In this document: positions 34,244 to 42,286 of the stretch, one piece after another
Position numbering within the stretch: the stretch's first letter is position 1
How the letters are laid out: each line of letters starts with the position of its first letter
Origin: Gammaproteobacteria bacterium
GTDB lineage: Bacteria; Pseudomonadota; Gammaproteobacteria; Legionellales; Legionellaceae
Reading direction: 5' to 3'
Assembly (NCBI GenBank): GCA_030147635.1
Contig: JASBUZ010000036.1
Location: 79,959 to 143,958 of the forward strand
Length of the DNA: 64,000 bases
The notes under the pieces: model-generated
The model's input: only the letters and a program-made list of their open reading frames with translations
Told to the model about the DNA's origin: nothing
Database searches by the model: none
Position numbers and translations under genes: made by a program

Positions 34244-35018
34244 GTTTTTCCTCGATGCAGGGCAAGGTTTTTTCTAATTCTTCTCGGCTTGGATAACTGA
34301 TAAGAACCGCGCGTCGTGGCCCGTGAAATACAAATAGGCTACTGGCTGCAACAGCAGAGCAGTGTCCTTGTGATAGGGCTTCTTGGAAGTGTGTCAACTG
34401 GCCGGCTCCCCCCGCTGCAATGACTGGAATATGAACAGCGTCGGTAATCTGTCGAATTAAGTCGATGTCATAACCTCCCATTTGCCCTTCACGATCGATT
34501 GAGGTTATCAATATTTCACCAGCACCTAGAGACTCGGCCCATTTGGCTAAGGGCACAGGTTTTTTCTTGAGACGTCGGCTGCCATTGTAGGTATAGGCTT
34601 GATAGTGTCCCAACCAGTTTTTTTTAGCATCGATAGAAACAACGACACTTTGACTTCCAAACCGCTTTGAGATGTCGCTTACGAGGGATGGATTTTCTAT
34701 CCAGTTGGAGTTGATAAGAAGTTTTTCTGCACCTGCAGCTAAGAGCTCAGTTGCTTCTTCAACAGAAGTAATCCCCCCACCAACCATAAGAGGCATAAGA
34801 CACTCGTTTGCTATTCTCCTGACGAGCTGAGGTGATATCGCTCGTTTTTCTTTTGTAGCGGTGATGTCTATCAGGGCCAGTTCGTCCACTTCTTTTGTAT
34901 TAAAAATACGTACTGCATTGAGTGGATCACCAATATATTGGTGGCGTTTAAAAGCAACGCCCTTGACTAATCCAGTTGACTTGAGTAGTAAGATCGGAAT
35001 AACTCTTGGTATTAGCAT
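34233..35018 (-). CDS. HisF-like cyclase subunit of a sugar amidotransferase system
   Basis: 261 residues, a (beta-alpha)8 barrel. It starts MLIPRVIPILLLKSTGLVKG and has GGGITSVEEATELLAAGAEKLLIN and AAGGAGQLTHFQEAL, all HisF marks. The enzyme pairs with the HisH-like and WbpG-like neighbours rather than with histidine genes, none of which are here. In such trios ammonia is made by HisH and passed through HisF for amidation of an N-acetyl sugar. It lies one base after wbpG. Confidence 0.9.
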   Translation of the reverse strand: MLIPRVIPILLLKSTGLVKGVAFKRHQYIGDPLNAVRIFNTKEVDELALIDITATKEKRAISPQLVRRIANECLMPLMVGGGITSVEEATELLAAGAEKLLINSNWIENPSLVSDISKRFGSQSVVVSIDAKKNWLGHYQAYTYNGSRRLKKKPVPLAKWAESLGAGEILITSIDREGQMGGYDIDLIRQITDAVHIPVIAAGGAGQLTHFQEALSQGHCSAVAASSLFVFHGPRRAVLISYPSREELEKTLPCIEEKHAL

Positions 35019-35019
35019 G

Positions 35020-36156
35020 TTAATACAAATATTTTAAGTACAATAACTCAGGCAGTAGATTTATATCTGTCATCATTTTAATCACAGATTTCAGCTTAAG
35101 CATGAGCGGATAGTAGGTTGGGTAGTCGAGAAACTGTTTTGGCTTTGCTTGGTAGAGCTCATCCCACTGTTCCATGCTGAGGTCTAGTTTAGAGGTAATA
35201 TATTCGATGAGCTGCTTTTTATACTCGTAAGGCTCTTCTACCATTTTAATGGCTTCTTCTCTAGAGATTTGTTTGGTTCGGACTAGAGCGGACAACTCAG
35301 TTTTTCGCTTGTCAATATTGAATTTATGCGGCAGGAGATATGACTGAATAAATTCAGTATAGGTTGATTCATGGTGGTGGCCACCGTAATACTCCCAGTT
35401 GAGCTCTTTGGTAATGAGCTCTGATATTTCTGCTTGGTTGTAGGGGCGATAATTTAAGATAGGTATGACCTTGATCCCTTTAACAAATGAGTAGTAGAAC
35501 AGATCTTTGATGGTAAAGTTATGGAAGTCAGCAAGTTTTTTGTTGCCAAAAAGGTGTTGAATGCTACGAATATATTTACCATCTATGTAGGTCCATCCGC
35601 GAGGTGAAATACCCTCTGTTCGGAAAGAATGCCCATTTAAGATATATTTAACCCCTTCTTTTGCTGCAACTTTATGAAGTACACTGTGAATGGCTACATC
35701 AGTGGGGACCTCAACATCGGGTACGGAAGCTTTGAGGAAGGCGACTTGAATATCTTTAAACTCATCCCAGTCGGCAACAACGGTTTCTAAATCAATTTGC
35801 AGGATATTTGTGGCGTTACGGAGGTTTTTGACAGCAATCTCTGAGTTCCAGCCATTGTCGAAGTGCACTGCGAGCGGCCTAAGTCCCAGTTGTTTCGCCA
35901 TGTAAAGTGTCCATGTACTGTCTCTGCCGCCACTGGCACCACAAATGCAATCGTATGGTTTTCCTTTTCCAGCTTTCTTAATTTTTTGTACTAAGGTGTT
36001 AAGCTTTTCTTCGCCTTGTGTGCCGAGCGGATATTTGGATTCTAACAGGTTATGAATTTTGCAAAACTGGCAAACCCCATCGGCATCAAATCTGATTTCA
36101 GGGACACAAGTATCCATAATGCATTGGGTGCATCGTGTGGGAGATGACTGATTCAC
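35020..36156 (-). CDS. N-acetyl sugar amidotransferase, WbpG/PseA family
   Basis: 378 residues. The N-terminal zinc-type cysteines (CTQCIMDTCVPEIRFDADGVCQFC) and a PP-loop ATP site (CGASGGRDSTW) are followed by a rubredoxin-like remainder. It adenylates an acetamido group and, with ammonia from HisH/HisF, makes an acetamidino sugar. Known cases are O-antigen mannuronic-acid derivatives in Pseudomonas and nonulosonic acids in Legionella and Campylobacter. No nonulosonate synthase is in this window, so the sugar is not identified. Confidence 0.92.
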   Translation of the reverse strand: MNQSSPTRCTQCIMDTCVPEIRFDADGVCQFCKIHNLLESKYPLGTQGEEKLNTLVQKIKKAGKGKPYDCICGASGGRDSTWTLYMAKQLGLRPLAVHFDNGWNSEIAVKNLRNATNILQIDLETVVADWDEFKDIQVAFLKASVPDVEVPTDVAIHSVLHKVAAKEGVKYILNGHSFRTEGISPRGWTYIDGKYIRSIQHLFGNKKLADFHNFTIKDLFYYSFVKGIKVIPILNYRPYNQAEISELITKELNWEYYGGHHHESTYTEFIQSYLLPHKFNIDKRKTELSALVRTKQISREEAIKMVEEPYEYKKQLIEYITSKLDLSMEQWDELYQAKPKQFLDYPTYYPLMLKLKSVIKMMTDINLLPELLYLKYLY

Positions 36157-36157
36157 A

Positions 36158-36772
36158 TTAGATTCCTTCTACAAATTGTTTAAAAAGTTTTAATCCAAAT
36201 TTATGACTTTTTTCTGGATGAAACTGCACACCGTATATGTTCTCATGATTTAAGGCAACTGCATATTCGAAGCCATACTTAGCAGTCGCAACGATGTTAT
36301 CACGATTTTGGCATTGCACATAATATGAATGAACAAAATAAAATCGTTTTTCTTCTGTCCCAGGTAAAAGCAGGCTAGGCTTGGTTGGATGGACGATATT
36401 CCAACCAACGCAGGGAACACGATAAGGCGTTTTAAGGTGAGAAAAGTCAAACTTTTTGACTTCGGCATCAAACCATCCTAACCCCGGCTTACTCCCTTCT
36501 TCACTGCTTTTAGCCATAAGCTGCATGCCAATGCAAATGCCAAGTATTGGGGTTTTTCTTTCTATGACCTGATGATGCAGCCCTTCAAGTAAGTCGAGTT
36601 TTTCAAGATTGTGAATCCCTGTATCAAAGGCACCAACGCCCGGTAGTATGAGCTTATCTGCTTGCTCGATGTCAGATACCTTGTCAGAAACGATAGCATC
36701 CTGTCCCATTTTTCTTAAAATATTCAGAATGGAATAGATATTTCCCATTTTATAATCGATGACAACTATCAT
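36158..36772 (-). CDS. HisH-like glutamine amidotransferase subunit
   Basis: 204 residues, class I glutaminase. Nucleophile motif is LGICIGMQLM (Cys about 84), oxyanion strand LPGVGAFDTG, and catalytic His-Glu in GVQFHPEKS. It supplies ammonia to the HisF/WbpG partners immediately downstream (one-base gap). It overlaps the upstream GT-C-like gene by four bases (ATGA). Confidence 0.92.
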   Translation of the reverse strand: MIVVIDYKMGNIYSILNILRKMGQDAIVSDKVSDIEQADKLILPGVGAFDTGIHNLEKLDLLEGLHHQVIERKTPILGICIGMQLMAKSSEEGSKPGLGWFDAEVKKFDFSHLKTPYRVPCVGWNIVHPTKPSLLLPGTEEKRFYFVHSYYVQCQNRDNIVATAKYGFEYAVALNHENIYGVQFHPEKSHKFGLKLFKQFVEGI

Positions 36773-39069
36773 GACAGTTCTCGGATGGTAATGTTTAGTG
36801 TGATGGGGTTATTTTTGGAGTGAATCATTAAGCTGAGTTTATCTCCTATCTCTTTTTTGATATCGGCGGTTGAAAATAAAAACTCACTTGCTCCATCGTA
36901 CGTATAGTATGCAATAGGTTGGTAGATTGTGCGCGCAGAGATCTGATAGAAAGTACCTTCTTGTTCAGGAACAATTTTGATTACGAACTGCTTTTTCTCA
37001 GCTAGGTCCAGTTCCAGCATTTGGCTGCTTCCAGCTCCTAGCGAGCTGGTGAGCTTTTTGACAGGTTTTGTTGCGTTTTCTTTTTGGGGAGCATGGTTGA
37101 GCCGGTAGAATAAGTAGTTGCCTTTGTGTACGGCTAAGGTGACGTATTTGGGATCTGCAAGTAGTTTTGAGAATTGAGACTGCATCAAAATACTTGGGCG
37201 ATAATACGAAACAAAAATGCCTTCAATTTGTTGTTTTTTTAAGGCGTGATATAAATCGTCCGGAGTCTCGAATTGATACAGCGATAGCAGCCTATCATCT
37301 AGGTGAGTATAAATTTTTAAACTAGGAAAAAACTGATATAGCTGTGCATTATCAAAGGCAAGGATACTTTGTGGGGGGCTGATATTTTGACTGATATAGT
37401 GGACTACATCCCCCATACCTGGCATTAAATGGTTTAAATTTTGATTTTTATTTTGTGCTTGAAAGGTACTCGGGGTAAAAGAGTAGACGCCGTAGCTGAC
37501 TCTCATATACTTGAATAAAAGTCCGGATAGCCCGATTCCAAGCCCTAAAAAAATAAAATGTGTGTACGGAACGCTTTTTCCCCATAAAAGGATTCTATTG
37601 TATAAATGTGAGACCAATAGGAGGCTTTTATTTTTCCAGTGTAGTAGTTTTTTAATAGTGAAGCGCTCTAGTGCCGCATAGACAAATAGAATAATAGAAG
37701 GGTAGACGGTAAATAAGTACCGGAAGTTTTTAACGATTAACTCCTGGTTGGCAAAGATAGAGATTAAGACGACCGAATAAAAGCCGAGGATGAACAGGAA
37801 GTGTTCTGAGTAGGCTTGTAGAGGTTTTTGTTTGATTGCTAAGCAGTTTAAAAATGCCTGTTTTAACTCTAGAAAATAGCTTTTAATATTAAGCACCCCA
37901 AGGCAGAGTGCTAAGAAGAAAAGATAGCCATAGGTGGATTTATCAAAGGCAAAAAACTGGTTGAAAATGACGTGAAGCATGTGCTCGATTGAAAATAAGT
38001 TTCTTTCGAAGCGCATATAATGTTGATAGTTAAAGTTATCCCATATGGGCAGAGTGTCTGAAATGGGTTTACCAATGTGATATAAGTTTACTGCGTATTG
38101 AATACCTCCGAGAGCGAAAGCAATCAATGCAATCGTGAGGACGTTCATGTACTTCTTGGCAATACTGTGCTCAACGTAGCTTGCTAGGTAAATAATGAGT
38201 ATTAAAAGTGTAAATAATAAGCCGGAAGAATGAACCGCGAGACAAGTGGCAAGTGATAGTGCAAATAAAATGAGTGTATTAGTCGTCCGGGCTTTGATGC
38301 GCGTATTTAAGAGCGCAAACGCCAATAGAAAATAACTGAAGCGAAAGGGATCTAGTCCATTGGGAAGTATAAAAACGGTGCAAGCATACACGCTGGTTAA
38401 TAAGCTAAATATCAGCACACAGAAACCAAGCAGATATTTTTTTCGCATCAAGACGAGCATCATGGATAAAAACAGCACGGAGTAATACGCAGAGATATAA
38501 TTGTTGACGCGAAAATAATCGGCAGAGCCTTGGATAATATGTCCTAAGCTTAAGACGAGTGTGTAAAAGGGTGGATGGAATACGTGTGCACTAAATGCAT
38601 TGTTTTCATTGACAATCATACCCTGGTAGATAAGCGCCTTTTTTTGGTATAAAAGTTTACCTATTTGATAATAGTCCATGAGGTCACTACCAAAAGGTCT
38701 GATGAGTATTATGGTATAAGCTAATGCCAGTATGCTGAATACAATAGGGAGTTTCAGCAGTCCATTCCTTTTAATTTCTGTTAAAATTGACTGTTTGAAA
38801 CTTGAGTAGCTGGAGAAAGAAAACAAGAAAAATATGAGGGCATTCATACTAATAATACTGGTTAAATAAACGCTATCGCTATATTTTGGCAATAAAGCGT
38901 ATTCTCCGGCCAATAAGAGGCAATTGACTGCAACTGTTAGTAAACAACTGTAGATGTAGACGGCTGTGGGAGAGTCATTTGCTTTTAATATTTTTTGATG
39001 CAAGCCTGAAGCGTGGCCAAAAGGGAAGACTATAAATAGAAGGGTAAATAAAAACAGCTCCATCAACAT
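36769..39069 (-). CDS. Large multi-pass membrane protein, GT-C glycosyltransferase-like
   Basis: 766 residues. About twelve helices occupy residues 1-535, with the first extracytoplasmic loop holding NNAFSAHVFHPPFYTLVLSLGH. In GT39/ArnT-like enzymes this place holds an acidic pair and a HPP-type motif. The C-terminal about 230 residues are extracytoplasmic and beta-rich. It begins the leftward operon with hisH, wbpG, hisF and the UPF0104 gene. A polyprenyl-phosphate-dependent glycosyltransferase is the best reading, and the clear acidic catalytic pair is not certain. Confidence 0.68.
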   Translation of the reverse strand: MLMELFLFTLLFIVFPFGHASGLHQKILKANDSPTAVYIYSCLLTVAVNCLLLAGEYALLPKYSDSVYLTSIISMNALIFFLFSFSSYSSFKQSILTEIKRNGLLKLPIVFSILALAYTIILIRPFGSDLMDYYQIGKLLYQKKALIYQGMIVNENNAFSAHVFHPPFYTLVLSLGHIIQGSADYFRVNNYISAYYSVLFLSMMLVLMRKKYLLGFCVLIFSLLTSVYACTVFILPNGLDPFRFSYFLLAFALLNTRIKARTTNTLILFALSLATCLAVHSSGLLFTLLILIIYLASYVEHSIAKKYMNVLTIALIAFALGGIQYAVNLYHIGKPISDTLPIWDNFNYQHYMRFERNLFSIEHMLHVIFNQFFAFDKSTYGYLFFLALCLGVLNIKSYFLELKQAFLNCLAIKQKPLQAYSEHFLFILGFYSVVLISIFANQELIVKNFRYLFTVYPSIILFVYAALERFTIKKLLHWKNKSLLLVSHLYNRILLWGKSVPYTHFIFLGLGIGLSGLLFKYMRVSYGVYSFTPSTFQAQNKNQNLNHLMPGMGDVVHYISQNISPPQSILAFDNAQLYQFFPSLKIYTHLDDRLLSLYQFETPDDLYHALKKQQIEGIFVSYYRPSILMQSQFSKLLADPKYVTLAVHKGNYLFYRLNHAPQKENATKPVKKLTSSLGAGSSQMLELDLAEKKQFVIKIVPEQEGTFYQISARTIYQPIAYYTYDGASEFLFSTADIKKEIGDKLSLMIHSKNNPITLNITIRELS

Positions 39070-39223
39070 AAAAAAACCTTCACTGAATAAATTGGCTTCA
39101 TCATATTTTTTTTATTTCTTTTCAGCAAGTATGTTGGAAAAATACCTAAGGGATAGAGGATAGCGTTTAATTTATATGTATTATATGATTGGCTGAAAAT
39201 TTAATGATGCAGAGTTAAAGTTA

Positions 39224-40747
39224 ATGTCTAATTCTTCTAGCAGGATACTAGGTATTTCAGCGAGCCTGAGAAACTCTAGAATAAATAATAAAACTAATCA
39301 GTTCTGTGATGAAATCAAATCTATTTTATCTGAAGAGCAACTTATTCAGTATTTAAAAAAGCAAGGTTCCTTGTTACTAGATGCTTTTGAAAAGGCAGGT
39401 CGTGCAGATAAGCTTTCGTACGATGAAATCTATAAAACCTTTCTTAAACATAAAACTGGAAATGGACTGAGCAATTCTGAAGTTGCCTTAGCTGCAGGTC
39501 TTTGGGGGGCATATCAGGAGGGCTCTGATATTTCTCATATTGCACTCAGTGATTTTTTTCCTGCTTCTGGAGAAGCCAGGAATCTTGGTGTTTTGCGTGA
39601 AACCATACGGTCGGCAGATGCTATTTTGCTTTCTGGTCCAGTTTATTTTGGTGATCGAGGCTCGCTTGCGCATGAGTTTATTGAGTTTTTAAGGTGTGAT
39701 GAAGTTTGTCGAGCACATGTAAAAAATAAACTTTACGCAGGCATCAGTGTTGGTGCTAAGCGAAATGGTGGCCAAGAAACAACTTTGATTTACCAAATGA
39801 TGGATATGTGTAATATCAATATGTTATCACTAGGAAATAGTAGTGAAACAACTTCTCAATATGGTGGTACGGTTGTTGCCGGGGATATTGGCATGGCAGC
39901 TGATGACACATATGGGCTTAAAACCTCTATCGGCACAGGGCGTCGTATTGCAAAAGTTAGTCAGATGATGCTTGCTGGTGGTCAAAAGCAAATAAAAGAT
40001 AAAGTAAATATTTCTATTTGGCTTTTGCAGGATAATCATACAGAACGTGGCCTGGAGCTTGTTCAAAATTTCTGTCATGATATTGAAAGTAAGATGAGCC
40101 GGGTGCAGTTTACGATTTATGATTTTACCGAGCGTGAAGTCAGGCGTTGTATTGCCTGTGATATTTGTCCAACCCATATTGATGTCTCGGAGAAATATCG
40201 CTGTATTATAAAGTCGAAGAGAGATTTATTTAGTGTACAGCATGAAGAGCTTATTAACCAAGATGCTATCATTTTAGCTGCTTATAGTCCGACAGATACA
40301 CGATCGCTGAAGTCTGTTTATCAAAAATTTATAGAGCGTACGCGATACTTAAGGCGCGATCATTATGTGCTTGGAAATGTATTGACCGCCCCCCTTGTTT
40401 TGAGTGAAGTGAATGCAAACCAAAACCTTCATATCCGTATGCTGACCTCGATGATAAGACATCACACAATCTTACATCACCCGCTACTGGGCTTTGAATA
40501 TCAACAAGAGATTATTAACTGGGATTTTTTGATTAAGCAGGGCATCAGTTTTGTCGAAAATACTGTGCAGTTGACCTCTGGAAAGTTGCAAATGGAAGCT
40601 TCTAAAGTCACGGACACTTTATACAATCCTCTCGGTTATGTGTACTCTGCAGCTGAAGCGAAGCATGAAGAAAAACAGGCGAGGCAAGCTCGGATGTTTG
40701 AGAAAAGAAAAGAAAACTTTGCCAAAGCCAAAGAGCGTATTTCATGA
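39224..40747 (+). CDS. Twin-flavodoxin oxidoreductase with Cys motif, first gene of dlt-like operon
   Basis: 507 residues in two flavodoxin/NADPH-FMN-reductase units. Unit one has the FMN-phosphate loop GISASLRNSRINNKT (about 10-24), LSGPVYFGDRGS, and AGISVGAKRNGGQETT. Unit two starts about 260 (VNISIWLLQDNHTERGL) and carries CIACDIC-P, a compact C-x2-C-x2-C with a further Cys 11 residues later, like iron-sulfur flavoproteins. LAAYSPTD is the second flavin loop. A charged coiled C-terminus ends it. Its stop overlaps the next ATG (ATGA). I know of no characterised protein with this double layout. Electron transfer or reduction of the activated acyl precursor is possible. Confidence 0.75.
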   Translation: MSNSSSRILGISASLRNSRINNKTNQFCDEIKSILSEEQLIQYLKKQGSLLLDAFEKAGRADKLSYDEIYKTFLKHKTGNGLSNSEVALAAGLWGAYQEGSDISHIALSDFFPASGEARNLGVLRETIRSADAILLSGPVYFGDRGSLAHEFIEFLRCDEVCRAHVKNKLYAGISVGAKRNGGQETTLIYQMMDMCNINMLSLGNSSETTSQYGGTVVAGDIGMAADDTYGLKTSIGTGRRIAKVSQMMLAGGQKQIKDKVNISIWLLQDNHTERGLELVQNFCHDIESKMSRVQFTIYDFTEREVRRCIACDICPTHIDVSEKYRCIIKSKRDLFSVQHEELINQDAIILAAYSPTDTRSLKSVYQKFIERTRYLRRDHYVLGNVLTAPLVLSEVNANQNLHIRMLTSMIRHHTILHHPLLGFEYQQEIINWDFLIKQGISFVENTVQLTSGKLQMEASKVTDTLYNPLGYVYSAAEAKHEEKQARQARMFEKRKENFAKAKERIS

Positions 40748-40905
40748 AACAATTAAGGAAAATGAAAAGAATACTGTTTTTTTTTGCTGAGATGCTTATT
40801 CAATTTGTTCAGTTCTCTTTTTGGACCGCCATTCTTGCTGCAACGCTATATGTGCTTGTTTTTACTGGCTCAGATCTAAGTCAATTTAGGTATACAGGTT
40901 TCTAA
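40744..40905 (+). CDS. DltX-like single-pass microprotein
   Basis: 53 residues, too short for usual ORF cut-offs. A basic start (MKQLRKMKR) precedes one long hydrophobic helix (about 10-40) and a short exposed tail ending F-R-Y50-T-G-F at the C-terminus. Gram-positive DltX is also about 50 residues with one helix and ends F-x-Y-x-x-F, the Tyr being the reported acyl carrier between DltB and DltD. Size, topology, C-terminal motif and position beside DltD-, DltC-, DltB- and DltA-like genes all agree. It overlaps the upstream stop by four bases and the downstream ATG by one (TAATG). Confidence 0.82.
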   Translation: MKQLRKMKRILFFFAEMLIQFVQFSFWTAILAATLYVLVFTGSDLSQFRYTGF

Positions 40906-42023
40906 TGTTTGATAGGCTCAAGAAAGCATTGGTTGTGACTGTATTTCGACCTAGGCTGTTGCCAATACTGTTTTCTGTTCTACTTGTGTTGAGCGTGTGT
41001 TTTTATGCAAATTACGCTATGCAACAGCCGAAGCAGCTATTTATGCCAGATGATTATGGCTATGTTCAATACGTAGTTAAGCACTTGTTCAAAAAAAACA
41101 AACGCGCGGTTGTTGTGCTTGGTGGCTCGTCAGGGCGGGAGGCCATCATGCCTCCAGAAGACGTGACACAAGCATTATCGAAAAAGCTACAGCGGGAAAC
41201 GCCGTTTTTTAATTTATCTTCGAGCTCTCAAACTTTGGCGGAAAGTTTGGGGCTACTGTCCAGCTTAGCGTTTGGACCTGACTCGTTAGTTATTTTAATT
41301 ATTAATGCCCACGGCCTAAGCCAGAGCACTGAAGAAACAATTAAGCAATACTATAATCCAAGATTACCGTTTCTTGACTACTCTGAAGTGAAGACGTTTT
41401 TAGATAAAATGGGCGCCCCGGTTTCACCGCTGTATTTTTGGTCTAAAAATAAAATTTGGTTGGATAGGATGTTTGAAGTTGCTTCACGCCGTTTAGATGT
41501 ACAAGTACCATCTCAAAAGGTGTACAACCTACAACACATGAAAGCCGTTCTTCATGAAATATTTTTTGTTGGCATGATGGGCGACTACTATCCTTATACT
41601 TATGTATATCAAGATACAAATAGGCAAGTATTAAACTCACCTAAAACACAAGATGAAAAGCAACAGTTAGTTGATACTCTAGCAGCTAATCTTAGAGGCA
41701 CGTATCTTCAAAATAAATCCCTGAATATGCAGCTAATGATGCATATTTTAAATGTGGCCAAGAGAAAAAAAGCTCGTGTTGTTTTCCTCTTATTGCCGCG
41801 AGATCCCATAGCACGTACGGTAGAAGATAGTTTGTTCAGCACCTTCAAGTTAGACTTAGAGCAACTTAAATTGCCAGATTATACTTTAATTGATTATTCA
41901 TCTTTATCTACATTTAATTCAGAGGATTTCTATGATTTACATCATATGATGCCAAGTGGCAGGGAGAAGTTTAATCCCATATTTCTTAATTTAGTCACCA
42001 CTCAGTTGGAGAAAACCGCATGA
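40905..42023 (+). CDS. DltD-like SGNH-fold acyltransferase
   Basis: 372 residues. One N-terminal membrane helix (about 17-37) leaves the rest outside the cytoplasm. Block I is VVVLGGSSGREAI (nucleophile Ser75 or Ser76), INAHG is the middle Asn/Gly region, and the catalytic Asp/His are in DFYDLHHMMPSGREKF (about 341-347). That is the SGNH order in DltD, AlgJ/AlgX and PatB. The protein would move an acyl group from the MBOAT/microprotein pair to an extracellular acceptor. The acceptor is unknown; surface glycan genes adjoin. It overlaps dltC-like by four bases. Confidence 0.82.
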   Translation: MFDRLKKALVVTVFRPRLLPILFSVLLVLSVCFYANYAMQQPKQLFMPDDYGYVQYVVKHLFKKNKRAVVVLGGSSGREAIMPPEDVTQALSKKLQRETPFFNLSSSSQTLAESLGLLSSLAFGPDSLVILIINAHGLSQSTEETIKQYYNPRLPFLDYSEVKTFLDKMGAPVSPLYFWSKNKIWLDRMFEVASRRLDVQVPSQKVYNLQHMKAVLHEIFFVGMMGDYYPYTYVYQDTNRQVLNSPKTQDEKQQLVDTLAANLRGTYLQNKSLNMQLMMHILNVAKRKKARVVFLLLPRDPIARTVEDSLFSTFKLDLEQLKLPDYTLIDYSSLSTFNSEDFYDLHHMMPSGREKFNPIFLNLVTTQLEKTA

Positions 42024-42286
42024 GTCATGAAGCTTCAGAACAAATTTTTTTGTATTTATCTCAAGAGTGTGGTTTAGATGTCCAGCAAATAACACCCAAT
42101 ACATCTTTATTTCTTTCTGGACGCTTAGATTCGATTGATGTGATACAGCTGATAGTTTTTTTAGAAAAAAAATTCGCCATTAAAATTAATGCATTTGATG
42201 TCAGCTTAGAGCGCTTAGATAGCGTGAGCAAGATACTTGCCTTTTTAGAAACCAAGGGTATAACAACATGCGCTTTAAGCGATTGA
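42020..42286 (+). CDS. DltC-like acyl/aminoacyl carrier protein
   Basis: 88 residues with the four-helix carrier pattern. The phosphopantetheine site is RLDSIDVIQ (Ser38), and LEKKFAIKI follows as helix 2. It would hold the acid activated by the downstream ligase. Its last 19 bases overlap the MBOAT start. In Gram-positives DltC carries D-alanine, but the cargo here is not determined. Confidence 0.88.
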   Translation: MSHEASEQIFLYLSQECGLDVQQITPNTSLFLSGRLDSIDVIQLIVFLEKKFAIKINAFDVSLERLDSVSKILAFLETKGITTCALSD

